From: Symsagittifera roscoffensis
Taxonomy: Eukaryota > Xenacoelomorpha > Acoela > Convolutidae
Direction: 5' to 3'
Length of the DNA stretch: 64,000 bases
NCBI RefSeq assembly: GCF_963678635.1
Contig: NC_087067.1
Coordinates: forward strand, 4,103,072-4,167,071
In this document: positions 24,660-34,985 of the stretch, one piece after another
How the letters are laid out: every line of letters starts with the position of its first letter
Numbering within the stretch: position 1 is the first letter of the stretch
Made by a program: the position numbers and the translations under genes
The notes under the pieces: model-generated
Database searches by the model: none
Seen by the model: only the letters and a program-made list of their open reading frames with translations
What the model was told of the DNA's origin: nothing

Positions 24660-25895
24660 AAGCAGCCGAATAATGGGATGCTGTCAGAGTTCACAGAGTG
24701 ATTGCAATTTTGGCGTCAAATCAAGACTGCTCTAATCTTTTAATGTGAGGGATACGACGATTTTTTAATTTTTCTCAAATATTTTCAGTAAACTCAAATT
24801 ACAATATAAATTACAAAACTTGACATTCCCAACTCCGTAGTTGGGTACTGTCAAAGTGCTCTCAAGGATTGCGAATCTTGCCTTCAAATGAGACGACTCA
24901 AATCCTTGTAATTTTCGAGTTATCACGTTTTTTGTGATTTTTTCAAAAAAAATTTCAGAAAACTTGAATCAATTTTTGTTTTCAAAATTTGAAATTCCTT
25001 ACACTGTATTTATTTGCTGTCGTCAGGGTATTCTCAGTGGTTGCGAACCTTGCCTGCAATTATGACTGCTCAAATCCTTGAAGTTTTGAGATATGACGTT
25101 TTTTGTGATTTTTCAAAAACTTTTCAGAAAACTTAAGGAATTTTTTTCTTCATAATTCAAAATTCCCAAGCCTGTACTTTGGAGCTCTCAGAGTACACTC
25201 AGGGGTTTGCTATCCTTGCTCAAATCTGTGTAGTTCTTGAGATATGACGTTTTTCGTGATTTTTTCATAAAAATTTCAAAAAACTTCAATCAATTTTTGT
25301 CTTCAAAGTTTGAAATCCTTTAACTCTGTGGTTGTGTGCTGTCAGGGTACTTTCACGGGTTGCGAATGTTGCCTTCAAGTTTGATCGCTCAAATCCTTGT
25401 AGTTTTTGTAATATAACGATTTTTGTGATTTATCAAAAAATTTTCAGAAAACTTAACGAACTTTTTTTTCTTCCTATTTTGAATTTCCCGACCCTGTAGT
25501 TGACAGCTATCAGAGTACTCTCAGGGGGTTGCAATCCTTGCCTCAATTTACTACTGCTCAATTTTTTTTAGTTTTTGACATATGACGTTTTTAGTCATTT
25601 TTCGAAAATCCCAACCCTGTAGTTTGGGTCTATCAGAGTACTCTCTGGGTGTTGCGAACCTTGCATCCAATTATGACTGCGTAATTTTTTGTAGTTTTCG
25701 AAATACGACGTTTTTTTGTGATTATTTAAAAAAAACTCAAAATGCCTCCAAATATGACTATTCAAATATTTTTACATTTCTACTTTTCCAAAATATTACG
25801 TTCTCGAGATGACGGAAAATAGGAATTTAAAAAATATCAAATATTAAATTACCAACCATGTAATTGAGTGCTGTCAGAGTACGCTAAAATCTGAT
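24660..25895. repeat. Degenerate tandem repeat, unit about 120-175 bp
   Basis: A block like GCTGTCAGAGTACTCTCAGG, followed by GTTGCGAACCTTGCC, recurs near 24675, 24840, 25015, 25190, 25335, 25503, 25625 and 25865, separated by TTTTTGTGATTTTTCAAAAA-type sequence. It is an old satellite or minisatellite array of about eight copies with indels. No coding capacity. Confidence 0.75.
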
Positions 25896-26129
25896 TTCCA
25901 GTACGTTTAGCCTAATTGTTTTGATAATGGTACGCTTGTAAAAAGAAGGCCCAAAACGGGATTTTAGAGACAAGCTCGTCAAGCCGCGATACTCCCCCTC
26001 TACCCAGACATCCCCACCGGAACCTCCACCCGTAAAAAACCGGGTTGTAATTGCTTTCATTTATTTTTTGTTATTTGTTTTTAAAATCAATTTCTCTACA
26101 ATCGATTTTACAATCTATTTTTCTCTTGT
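25896..26129. other. Spacer before the LINE relic
   Basis: Short unique sequence with a C-rich patch at 25990-26030. Nothing recognised. Confidence 0.4.
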
Positions 26130-26657
26130 TTGGCTTCTTTTTTACCCTGTTTAGCGAATGTCTGTGCCGAAGTACACGCCAAAGTGGCTAGCCAACTGGA
26201 GCAGGAAACTGTTGTAGGAACCTCAGGGACTAAGCACTGCAGCCCTAAAGATGTTGCAGCCACAGTTCACTCGTACAGAGGTGCAAAACTAGCCGACCAT
26301 GCCGCTACTGTCTTGCGCTACCCCGCGTAGAAACTGACCTGTGTTACTATAGTAGACGGCTTCAATGATACGGTTTCAAACTTTGCTAATGATTGGAGTT
26401 TTTTAATAAATTTGATAAATCATAAGTTAAATCAAAATGTCTTTTTTATCCCCAAAACCATGCTCTCTGCAAATAATCACTTCATAAACAAAAAACTTGG
26501 TGATCTAAACAATTCTGTGTTTCGCCTTAGTAATAAATTTTACCACTCAAGAATCCGAATTGTTTCCCCCAATCTTAACGTTAAATTTAGTGCTAATATG
26601 TTTTGTAAAGATGGTATTCATTTTTCGTTTTATGGTAATGAAGTTTTCAGTTTTTAG
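26130..26657 (+). pseudogene. SGNH/GDSL esterase domain relic (LINE-encoded)
   Basis: Two same-frame pieces are separated by one TAG (26328-26330). The second piece has VDGFNDT (block III, GxND type) and ends KDGIHFSFYGNEVF, the block V D-x-x-H that carries the catalytic histidine. The first piece has HSYRGAKLADHAATVL, resembling block II. The GDS nucleophile block is missing upstream. Esterases of this fold occur in ORF1 of CR1-type LINEs. Here the domain precedes an RT of a different, RLE-type lineage. Confidence 0.6.
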
Positions 26658-26719
26658 CTTGCTCAGCTAAATTGTATATATTCACCATAAATTTAACCTC
26701 CTCGCTACCAAATTTTAGC

Positions 26720-26870
26720 CGATCAATCGAACTGCCATATTTGCAAACGCAACCTCCAAAAAGGAGGCATATGGTGTGTCATTTGCAAACATACATCCAT
26801 GTCTCATGTAGCGGTCTACAGAGCAGCAAAGCTTATTACGATGGGTTGTCCTGCATAAAATGCACCCCCG
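26720..26870 (+). pseudogene. PHD-like zinc finger relic
   Basis: One frame gives CHICKRN followed by GGIWCVICKH. After a one-base shift the next frame gives HVSCSGL and later LSCIKC. Together these form a C2-C2-H-C-C2 spacing like a PHD/RING-type finger, broken by a frameshift near 26805. The 246-codon frame at 26672-27412 contains the second half and a proline/threonine-rich linker. Confidence 0.45.
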
Positions 26871-27587
26871 ACAACTTTGCAAAAGGGTCCAACTCCATCA
26901 ACAGACCAACAAGCACAGTTCGCTTCACGACATCACCAGCAACACCCGAAACAAATGTACTACCCAAGGCAACAAAACCTAATCCATCGCCCCCAGCAAT
27001 AACTACAGCCCCCTTTGACCCCTGGAAACTTATCGACCAAGAATTTGAAATTAAAATAAACGACATATATAAAAATGTTGTTAATTGGAAACCGCGCTTC
27101 ATAGTTCTAAGCAAGAACAAGCCCGGTTTCCAATTCATAGAATTACTGAACCAGCAGCTGTTGTCATTAGTAGAAGAAACACCAAATTCTAACGTCGCAA
27201 TGAAAGCAGCAATGATTCTCCCACATCTGCTACTACCCAAAACTAAATCAGAAACAAAAGGATCAAATTCCAAATCTCTCAGCCGCCGCATAATTTTATG
27301 GAAGCATGGCCTACTATACGAAATTTTCACTGAAGCGAAAGCTCTCCAAGTTAGATATCCAAAACAGAAGAAGTGCGAAGTAAACGAGGAAGCTAAGCAT
27401 TCTATAAACTGATGAGTAAAGGCAAAACATCTGCCGCAATTAGCTACCTTAGGACAAGAAAACAAAAGGAGTACTTCCCCTAAAGGAAGTCATTGGAGGA
27501 AAAACAGTCAGAGGTATCCTGAAAGAAAAACACCTTCCAGCCAAAACCGCGAACACTAACTATAGAACTGAGGTAAGTAAAGAAGCA

Positions 27588-28667
27588 ATGCCATATTACC
27601 CCTCTATGTTTGACAAAATAAACTCCAATGTAGCTCAAAAATCAACCCTTAAAATGCACGGAAGCCAGGGTCGCTCAGGTCTAGATGCGTGCGAATGGAG
27701 CAGGATATTAACTCACTTCAACCAGACATCCATTGAGCTTTGCAAAACAATTGCTCAGCTATCCTATACAAGAGCAAAAAAAAAGTTCTGTCCATGAAAA
27801 CCTAACGTCGTTCAACTCGTGTCGCCTGATACCTCTGTACAAAAATTCAGGGGTACGGCCCATTGGTATAGGCGAGGTTCTGAGAAGAATAATTGGCAAA
27901 AAACATCACCCAATGTATAGAATCAGACCGAGTTGGGTGATGTTTTGGGGAACGAGTTTGAGAAACCGGAAACATACGCCATACTACTTATTGATGAAGA
28001 AAATGCCTTCAACTCGCTCAATAGAGAACTTGCTCTAAAAAATGTAGAAACCCATTGTCCGGCACTACATCATGCCTTGGCCAACTCATATGAGCATCCC
28101 ACAAATTTATATGTCAATAACACGGTTTTGACTTCTACCGAAGGCACAACGCAAGGTGATCCCCTCGCAATGGCTATCTACGGAATTGGAATAATCCCTA
28201 TGATTGAGCTCCTGCAAAAAAACAAATGTCACCCAAACACCCAAAAACGGTACGCAGATGACCGAAGCGCCGCAGGTGATCTAATGAGTCTCCGCGAAAT
28301 ACTGGACAACCTGGATAGGCACGGAAAGGCTGTCGGATATAATGTGAAGCCTTACAAGTGTCAACTCATAATAAAGGAAAACCGTCGGGAAAGCGCCATA
28401 AAAGTATTTGAAGGCACAAATATTACAATGGTAGACGGTTATAGAGTACTTGGATTGCTTATAGGAGCACCATCAGCATGCGATAAAAACATAGAAAGCG
28501 AAATTGAAAAAACAGCTACCCTAACTGAAAAACTTTCGAAAATAGCTGAAACATCGCCACAAAATGCATACTCCTGCTACACAAAGGGAGTTCAAAATAA
28601 ATTAAGCTTTCTAACCAGAACAACTCCGGAAGCACTGAAGAATTGGATGAAATTGAGAAAAACGTAA
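27588..28667 (+). pseudogene. Non-LTR reverse transcriptase relic
   Basis: Fragments: LIPLYKNSGVRPIGIGEVLR (about 27829-27890), motif A LLIDEENAFNSLNRELAL (about 27985), EGTTQGDPLAMAIYG (about 28140), and motif C YADD (28251-28262), then a thumb region to the stop at 28667. A frameshift separates the first fragment (frame ending 28038) from the second (frame 27933-28667). The catalytic aspartates of motifs A and C remain visible. The lineage is RLE-type by its context. Confidence 0.7.
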
Positions 28668-28746
28668 GACAGCAGCTACTTCCTAGTATTACTGGTAAAA
28701 ACCACATAACCGATGAAGATCGCAGCCTTTTGCACTGCCACTAAGA

Positions 28747-29560
28747 ATGAGAGGTTTAGACTTCCTCGGTAACACGGATTTTTCTACAAATTATGAGTGG
28801 TCAAGAGAAACATGTGATCCGTTAGAAAACAGCCATCCAGAAACAGCTGAAACCGAACAAATTCTGATAAATCGAAACATCGAAACTCAGAGACAGAACA
28901 TCACGGTCTCAAAAAAGGCTGAACGTATGAAAAATTGCTCATCAAAAAAAAAACTGACAGTAAATCTAGCGTCACAGAAAGAAGCATCGAATTAATCAGC
29001 GTGCTACCCCTAAAAAATACAATTTTTACTTCAACAAATCAGAGTTTAAAGATGGATTACATCTGAGATATGTATGGGAACCACCAAACACTTCTCATAT
29101 ATGGCCATGTGGACAACCGTTCACACATGACCCACTCTCTACACTGTCCAAAAGGTGGGTACACTCACCAATGACATAATGAAATTCGCGATACGTTTGC
29201 GACACTACTTGACGAAGTTTGCCATGATGTTGAAATAGAGCCGAAGCTTCAATCGTTGGACGTTGGACGGCGAAAGCTTTCACAACAAAACAACCACTTT
29301 TGAAGATGACGCTCGACCTGACATCAAGGCACATGGACTCTGCGGAAGTCGATTCAGCCGAACCTTTTTCGATGTAAACCCCCAAGCTAAATCCTGCCCT
29401 AAAACTATATCTTGCGCCTACAAATATCATGAGAGTGTCAAAACGTTAAAATACCAACAAAGTATTCTGGATGTGAAACACAGCAGCTTTGTTCCACTAA
29501 CTTTTGCGCGTACCGGAGGAGCAGCACCAGGCTCTACAAAAACTGTCAAGAAACGGTAAA
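28747..29560 (+). pseudogene. LINE C-terminal zinc knuckle and restriction-like endonuclease relic
   Basis: Frames at 29010-29130 show a KDGLHLRYVWEPP-type block and a remnant of a C-x-C-H-C knuckle (WPCGQPFTHDP). Then RHNEIRDTFA-like and DVEIEPKLQSL-like blocks follow at about 29175-29260 in a neighbouring frame, and the 98-codon frame at 29263-29559 (DDARPDIKAHGLCGSRFSRT) completes the domain. The RPD plus downstream acidic residues fit a PD-(D/E)xK nuclease. That reading is an inference. Confidence 0.5.
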
Positions 29561-29599
29561 AAATTCCATTAAGAAAAGAAAATAAACAATGTGGTCAAG

Positions 29600-30439
29600 A
29601 CATATGAAGAAAAAGTTAGCTGTGTTTGGGTGCCGGCTCAAGCATACAGATGGCGTTGCCACGTTGCACTGCGATGCCCAGCCGTTGTCCTAAACATAGA
29701 AAACTGCGTTTTTCTTGAGTTTTTGCATCAAGGCGGCGGGAGAGTTCTTTCAAAAAGTTATAGCTGGTTTCACCTATACCTCCAAGGGTCTCGATTGCAA
29801 CAGGTTCAAAATAGTGATAGGTTTCCAGCTGGCGATAACTGTTGCATTTTCTATCCTCTGCTATGCTGGCGATGACTGGGCCTTCTTGTTTTCCCGAGGA
29901 GATATTGGATGTCGCGAGTCTGTTGACGCATGTAAAATCCCAGGCAATGGACTTGTCACGTTGCCACGTTGCCAGGTGATGCCGTCCGGTCAGCGTCCGT
30001 CATCACGGAGAAGGCAAGTAGGTTCAAGTGTGACGGGAATTTGAGCGGTTTGAAAGGCGTCACGGACAACTTCATTGCAGATGGTGTGTCTCGTGCACCT
30101 TGAGGTGATTCGGGGGCAGACCAAGGCATGCGTGCCGTAAGAGACGAGAGTGGTGCCACATAGACATCTTTGTTTTGTGAATACAGGAACGCCCAATCTG
30201 ATGCCACAGGTGATGCGGAACTGGTCATCCTGGAGACAGAGACCAAAAGGATTGGAAGGAAGTGCATTGAGCCAATCTCGTGCTCCTCGGCAATTGACTC
30301 CTTGTAGGCGAGCTTTTTGAAGATCAGTTGCAGATTGCTCGATAAGAAGTCCAAGATTGTTGTTCGAGACTGTATTAGTCCATTGTTTGTGAAGTGGTTT
30401 AGTCATTGCAGCAGTTATACTGGAAGCTTCACCTGCCAT
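29600..30439 (-). pseudogene. LINE knuckle and restriction-like endonuclease relic (minus strand)
   Basis: QRCLCGTTLVSYGTHALVC forms the C-x-C-x9-H-x3-C knuckle found between RT and nuclease in RLE LINEs. Downstream, after a frame change near 29990, come WDFTCVNRLA and conserved ETLGGIGE and QRGNAICMLE blocks, compatible with a PD-(D/E)xK nuclease. The fold assignment is inferred from position and the spaced acidic residues. Confidence 0.5.
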
Positions 30440-30690
30440 TGATTGTCAAAGTGATAGTGCCTCTCGGAGAAGCAAACCTGAGGGGGAATGATTTTTGAAC
30501 AGTGATGTGGTAAGTGAAGAGCAAGAAACGAACGATGCAATGAAGGCAGAGGGTGCTAGTTCAATTGGAGACTGTACCAAGAGATATGTTCATGACTGAT
30601 TCCATGGTGTCTTTCAGATTGTCATGCCTTTCTTGAAAGATTTTGGTGCAAAGGCGTTTGAACTCTTCATTTTTCTTCTCGAATATCGTG

Positions 30691-31424
30691 TCAATGCTTT
30701 TCTCGCCTAATGCTTGCACCTAGAAGTTTCACGTCTTCCACTATGATTAACTCGATGCTCGGACACATAGCGTTAAACTTCTCTGGAATTGAGACAGTAA
30801 TTTCTCCTTTCACCGTGAGTTTACATTTGGTGTGTTTTATCATCAGTCCAAGTTTTCTGGCCTTATCAGTGAGTTCTTTCAAGTCCTGTAAGACAATTTT
30901 CCAATTATCACCTGCGGACATGTCATCAATGTAGACACAATTGAATTTGGAAGCGAGGTTAGTGAGCAGATGACGAATAACAATGCAGAATCCAATAGAT
31001 GCAATCGGATCACCTTGCTGTAAACCTTCGCTTGAAAGGATAACGTCACCGTAGCACAAAAATGAAGAATGTTCGGAACAATGTTCGTACGAATGGATAG
31101 ACTTATAGTGCAAGTAATTTGAATGCTTCCGCCAGGCAATCTCTTCTGACGGTATCGAATGCAATTGCAGAATCAATTTTCAGGAAGACCATGTCGTCGA
31201 GCATGGTGTTGATGAAGGATCGAGCATTGTGGGCAGCCGATTCTGCTCCAAAACGGACACCTGCTCCGTGTGTTATATGGTTGCCATCATTGGTGCAATT
31301 TTTTTTGGCGATGACACTGGCAGCGCACTTGCCGGCAAGTCGTCTGAATGTTTTGCCAACGGCAATTGGCCTTAAGCAACCACATTTTTTTCTCCAGCGA
31401 GATGAGATTTGCACCGAACAGTAG
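30691..31424 (-). pseudogene. Non-LTR reverse transcriptase relic (minus strand)
   Basis: Frame 31414-31103 has RPIAVGKTFRRLAGK and LKIDSAIAFDTVRRDCL (motif A). After a frameshift, frame 31176-30691 has SSEGLQQGDPIASIGF, then CVYIDDMSAGD in the place of motif C (DD retained), then KHTKCKLTV. Stops and one shift separate the parts. Confidence 0.65.
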
Positions 31425-31700
31425 TGGTTGGACGCTTACTGGAATTTAATCGCTGAGAAGGAGGTTGCATAGTTCGAGAAGGAGTTTTTTGCCCGTTACT
31501 CCAATATTGACTGAGATGCAATCTTTTAAATGTTGTGCGCGTAGTGATGAAGGGCCTGCTACAGATCCGTTCGGGAAAGAGTTGATCATGTCTTTCACGA
31601 AGTCACTGGTAACAGTGAGAGTATCAGCTTCGTTGTCGATTGACGGAAAAGGTCGTTTGTTTTCCGGACAGTCCGGATGTTTGTCCTGAAGAAGCTTGAG

Positions 31701-32373
31701 GTTGGTTTCATCAGGGTTAGCAAAAGTGTTAGCTGAGCTTGCGATCTCCTATGTCAAGTTTCTCCGATATTCTTTTCGCAATGTTGATGTTGTAGAAGTG
31801 TTTTTCCTGGTACTGACTTTGTGTTCTTCCTACATAACTTGTGTCATGAGATCATTTGCCAAGAAAGTTTCAATTTGCTTGTTGACGAGGCTGGCTAGAG
31901 GTTGCTTTTTGCGAGAATTGTGTCTATCTGGCGTTTTCAAGCAATGATGAGCAAAGAGAATACACGCAACCAGGAAATGATGTTCATTGTGTTGCGAACG
32001 ACATCTTTGATACGGGTGGTGAGGCTTTAGTAAATGGTGTCCTAGCTGCTTTGGGCACGTCCTTGAGGACTTTGCAGCGTGAGTTTTCGACGAGGTCCTA
32101 CAGACGTGTGGTTTGCGGCTTGACAGGTTTTGGAATAGAAGCAGTGACCAGGTGGACAGAAGAGGGACATCTGGTGTCCAGAAACTAGCAGAGAAACTAA
32201 GCGAAAAACGGAACGAATCATACTCGGACACAATAAACATAGGTAGAACAAAAATAAGTTTTGTACTTCTGAGGAGTGCAATCCTCTGTCTTAGGGGGTG
32301 CAAAAATCTTGAAAATACATTCAACATAGACAATTCTATCTGTGCTATAATCGGGGAGGGTAGATTTTAATTC
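31701..32373. other. Spacer, possibly 5' part of the minus-strand LINE
   Basis: The minus-strand frame 32333-31830 (167 codons) could be the degraded N-terminal region of the minus-strand LINE, but no motif supports this. Otherwise nothing was recognised up to the solo LTR. Confidence 0.3.
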
Positions 32374-33230
32374 TGTAACAGTCGCCTACTTAAGTCACAT
32401 GTGAGGTTAAAGAAAAATAGGCCCTTTAATCATTGGCTCAAGAGTCAGGGACACTCTCTCTTGTGTTTTTCTATTCAAGCGGTCGGAGCCAATTTGGTTC
32501 ACTTGCGACATGAGACTAAAACCCGCGTTACAGCTTAAATGCCACTACCAAACCCCCCATTCTAGAAAATTAGAACGCAAGCATACTCAGGTCTCAAAAT
32601 GCCCAAAATACGCGAACGCCGTTAAAAACAGGGTCAGAACCTTATGTATCGTTACTTTTTATTAGACAGTGTACTTTTGATTCATTTCAGATGGATCAAC
32701 CTAAAAATTCTCCCTAACTCAACATATTCATATAGAACACACGCAAGAAAATTAAATTAGGCACTCACATACAGACACGACCTCTAGAATCGAGTAACTA
32801 AATTAGAAAGCAACGCTAGAATCGATTGGGTAATTGACTGTAACTCGAGAAGTTTTAAATAAGTAAGTTTAAACTCTAGAAACAAATTTTTTGTCGGATC
32901 ATTGGGTAGCTTCAGCTGTCCACCTTTCCACCGAAGGTTCACTCTGGTCCACTCTAATTTACTTCTCCACTCGCGATCACCTTCTGGCAAGGATAAGTCA
33001 GCTCTACTCTCGTTCGAATTATATAGTGGAAGCGAATAGCAATTTCCCGCTGCTGTTTGTGACTACTTTACCGCGATTGTAGTTCGAATCTTCTGATCTT
33101 TTTTTCTGGTATTTTGAGTTGTCGCGAGAAACTTGAGCATGACATGCTCAATTCGAATTTTTGAAAAATTGCATTTCACCCCAAAAACAAGACTACACGT
33201 TTTCTCAATGTCAAACTTTCAAATATGACC
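32374..33230 (-). mobile_element. LTR of the giant Ty3 family, minus strand, near full length
   Basis: The reverse complement of this 857-bp stretch matches the LTR at 33380-34284 almost end to end with clear divergence. It begins TGTAACAGTCGCC, which is the LTR 3' end inverted, and runs to CAAATATGACC, lacking only about the last 10 bases of the LTR 5' terminus. It is older than the giant element's own LTRs. Internal sequence is not attached, so it is a solo or truncated LTR. Confidence 0.8.
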
Positions 33231-33379
33231 ATTGGCTCAAGAGTCAGGAACACTATCTCTTGTGTTTTTCTACCTCAAAACGGTCGGAGCCAATTCGGTT
33301 CGCTTGCGACATGAGACTAGAACCCGTCACAGCTTAAAGGCCACTACCAAAATCTCCCCCCACTCTAGAAAATAAGAAC
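33231..33379 (-). mobile_element. Partial minus-strand LTR split by the giant element
   Basis: A second inverted LTR fragment starts abruptly at ATTGGCTCAAGAGTCAGG and stops at the giant element's first base. Its continuation (56428-56483) lies on the far side of the giant element. The giant element therefore inserted into a copy of its own LTR. Confidence 0.75.
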
Positions 33380-33953
33380 TGTGCCAGTCGGTCATATTTG
33401 GAAGTTTGACCTTGAGAAAAGCAAGAGCACTTGATTTTGGGGTGAAATTAAGTTTTTCAAAATTTCGAATGGAGCATGTCATGCACGATTTTCTCGCGAT
33501 AACTGAAAGTCAAAAAAGAGAAGTCAGAACAATCGAGTGACAATCGCGGGAAAGTTGCTAGAAAAATCAGTGGGAAATTGCTATTCGCAATTTCAGTAGC
33601 GATAATAATCTAGAGTAGAGCTGTCCCATCTAGAAGAGAGACGAGCGCATCCCCACGAACTGGATTGTTGTGATTGGAGTATTATTCTAAACTGGACTAG
33701 AGTGAACCTTCGGTGGAAAGGTGGACAGCTAGAGTGTCCCAATGGTTCACGAGAACTGACATTCTAGAGTACAAACTTGCTCTTGTTATTAAAACTGACA
33801 AACATTAAACTCATTTTAGTTACATTATTTAATTCTCGAGTTGATTACCGACTTGATTACTCCCAGTTCTTGAGCGTGCTACAATGTGAGTACTAATTTA
33901 AATTTCTAGAGTGTGTTTTATAATTGTTATGTTGAGGTAAGGCGAGTTTTAGG

Positions 33954-33976
33954 TTGATCCATCTGAAATGGATCAA
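33954..33976 (+). promoter_or_regulatory. Conserved LTR hairpin near the poly(A) signal
   Basis: TTGATCCAT, five bases, ATGGATCAA forms a perfect 9-bp stem. The related LTR of the minus-strand element keeps ATCCAT/ATGGAT at the same relative place, followed by the same ACTGTC. A polyadenylation or packaging role is possible but not shown. Confidence 0.5.
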
Positions 33977-33989
33977 AGTTCCACTGTCT

Positions 33990-33995
33990 AATAAA
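33990..33995 (+). promoter_or_regulatory. Polyadenylation signal AATAAA in 5' LTR
   Basis: AATAAA follows the conserved hairpin by 13 bases. The copy in the 3' LTR is at 56134-56139. In the 3' LTR it would direct 3' end formation of the element's RNA. Confidence 0.5.
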
Positions 33996-34295
33996 AAGTA
34001 ACTTAACGGATTGTTCCGATCCGGTTTTTAACGGCGTTCATGTATTTTGGGTATCTAGAGACCTGAGTATGGGGACGTCATTAATTCTAGAGTGGGGGGG
34101 GATATTTTAGTAGTAGCCTTTAAGCTGTAACGGGTCGTGGTCTCGTGTCACAAGCGAACCGAATTGGCTCCGACTGATTTGAGGTGGAAAAACACAAGAG
34201 ATAGTGTCCCTGACTCTTGAGCCAATAGTTATAGGGCCTATTTTTCTTAAGCCTCATGTGTGACTGCAGTAGACGAATGTTACATAGTGTTTTTA

Positions 34296-34313
34296 TGGCG
34301 CTCCTGGGTGTTT
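34296..34313 (+). promoter_or_regulatory. Possible primer binding site
   Basis: TGGCGCTCCTGGGTG starts 11 bases after the LTR end. A TGG start fits pairing with a tRNA CCA end. The matching tRNA was not identified from memory, and the 11-base gap is larger than usual, so the call is tentative. Confidence 0.3.
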
Positions 34314-34793
34314 ACGACATCAAGACTACGGAGTCGAACCCACTTGAGACAGCTTCGGGCTGAATGCCCATTCTAGAGTACCGGCGGTGCGGTTCGACAG
34401 GAACGTGCAAACCTTCCGGTTGTACCGTGATAGCTTTTTAAGAAAACTCGAGAAAACTTCCTGGTACGCTCTCCGAACGAGGCTTAGCTAACCGAGTAAA
34501 GGGGGGCAACTAGGGGGACAAAAGCACGAGCAAAAAGACAAAAAGCGAAACAAAAACCAAAAAAAAAGAATAGAAAAAGGAACAAAAACCATAAAACGAA
34601 AAAAGACAGTGACTTTGACACCAGATTAGTTGGATCAAACCTTTATATTAATTAAATAGTATACCCATACTGTTTTACAAGTTCGATCGTTTCGATCAAC
34701 CTAGTAATTTAACCCAGTAACCTTAATAAAGAGCCCGAGTGTGGGGCGTTGTCAAGGGTTTTCAGATAGCTTGGAACTTAGCTGGACAACAAG

Positions 34794-34985
34794 GAGACTC
34801 GACTGGAAGAGGTGACCGGCCGAGTGGGAAAGTGGTTCAGGAGCAACTGAGCTGAACCAATAGGAGACTCGACTGGAAGAGGTGACCGGCCGAGTGGGAA
34901 AGTGGTTCAGGAACACTTGAGCTGAACCATTAGGAGACTGGACTGGAACAGGTGACCAGTCGAGTGGTAAAGCAGCCAAGAAGGA
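34794..34985 (+). repeat. 70-bp tandem repeat in the leader, nearly 3 copies
   Basis: Units starting GGAGACT at 34794, 34863 and 34933 repeat with a 69-70 bp period; each contains GAGGTGACCGGCCGAGTGGG or a variant. The third copy is partial and more diverged. Confidence 0.85.

Larger units (their letters stand above)
26130..29560 (+). mobile_element. RLE-type LINE relic with SGNH esterase
   Basis: Consecutive broken frames follow one order: truncated SGNH esterase (26130-26657), a PHD-like zinc finger (26720-26870), a linker, a non-LTR reverse transcriptase (27790-28667), and a C-terminal zinc-knuckle plus restriction-like endonuclease region (29010-29560). The last part has the RHNEIRDTFA and DVEIEPKLQSL blocks, which I recognise from a widespread invertebrate LINE protein family. 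It lacks a GDS block at the 5' end, so it is 5'-truncated or further decayed. The number of frameshifts rules out activity. Confidence 0.65.
29600..31700 (-). mobile_element. Second RLE-type LINE relic (minus strand)
   Basis: Read from 31700 down to 29600. A pre-RT block with SFPNGSVAGPSSLRAQHLKD lies at about 31620-31560, RT motifs at 31414-30691, and a WLNALPS...RLG plus C-x-C-H-C knuckle segment in the 149-codon frame 30439-29990. The end is a block with DDGRHH and WDFTCVNRLA followed by ETLGGIGE and QRGNAICMLE (about 29990-29640). The order RT, knuckle, RLE is that of R2-superclade LINEs. The RT resembles the plus-strand relic only distantly, so this is a different family. Several frameshifts are present. 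Confidence 0.6.
33380..34284 (+). repeat. 5' LTR of the giant element
   Basis: 905 bp, TGTGCCAGT to GAATGTTACA. It contains a 9-bp inverted repeat TTGATCCAT/ATGGATCAA (33954-33976), an AATAAA (33990-33995) shortly after it, and a TATAAT-like box near 33919. Many CTAGAG, CTCGAG and CTTGAG hexamers are present. The first bases after TGTGCCAGT differ from the 3' LTR over about 13 bp. Confidence 0.92.

Noticed and set aside
29956-30044. Plus-strand frames at 29591-30044
   Set aside because: Shadows of the minus-strand LINE nuclease region, which shows recognisable motifs.
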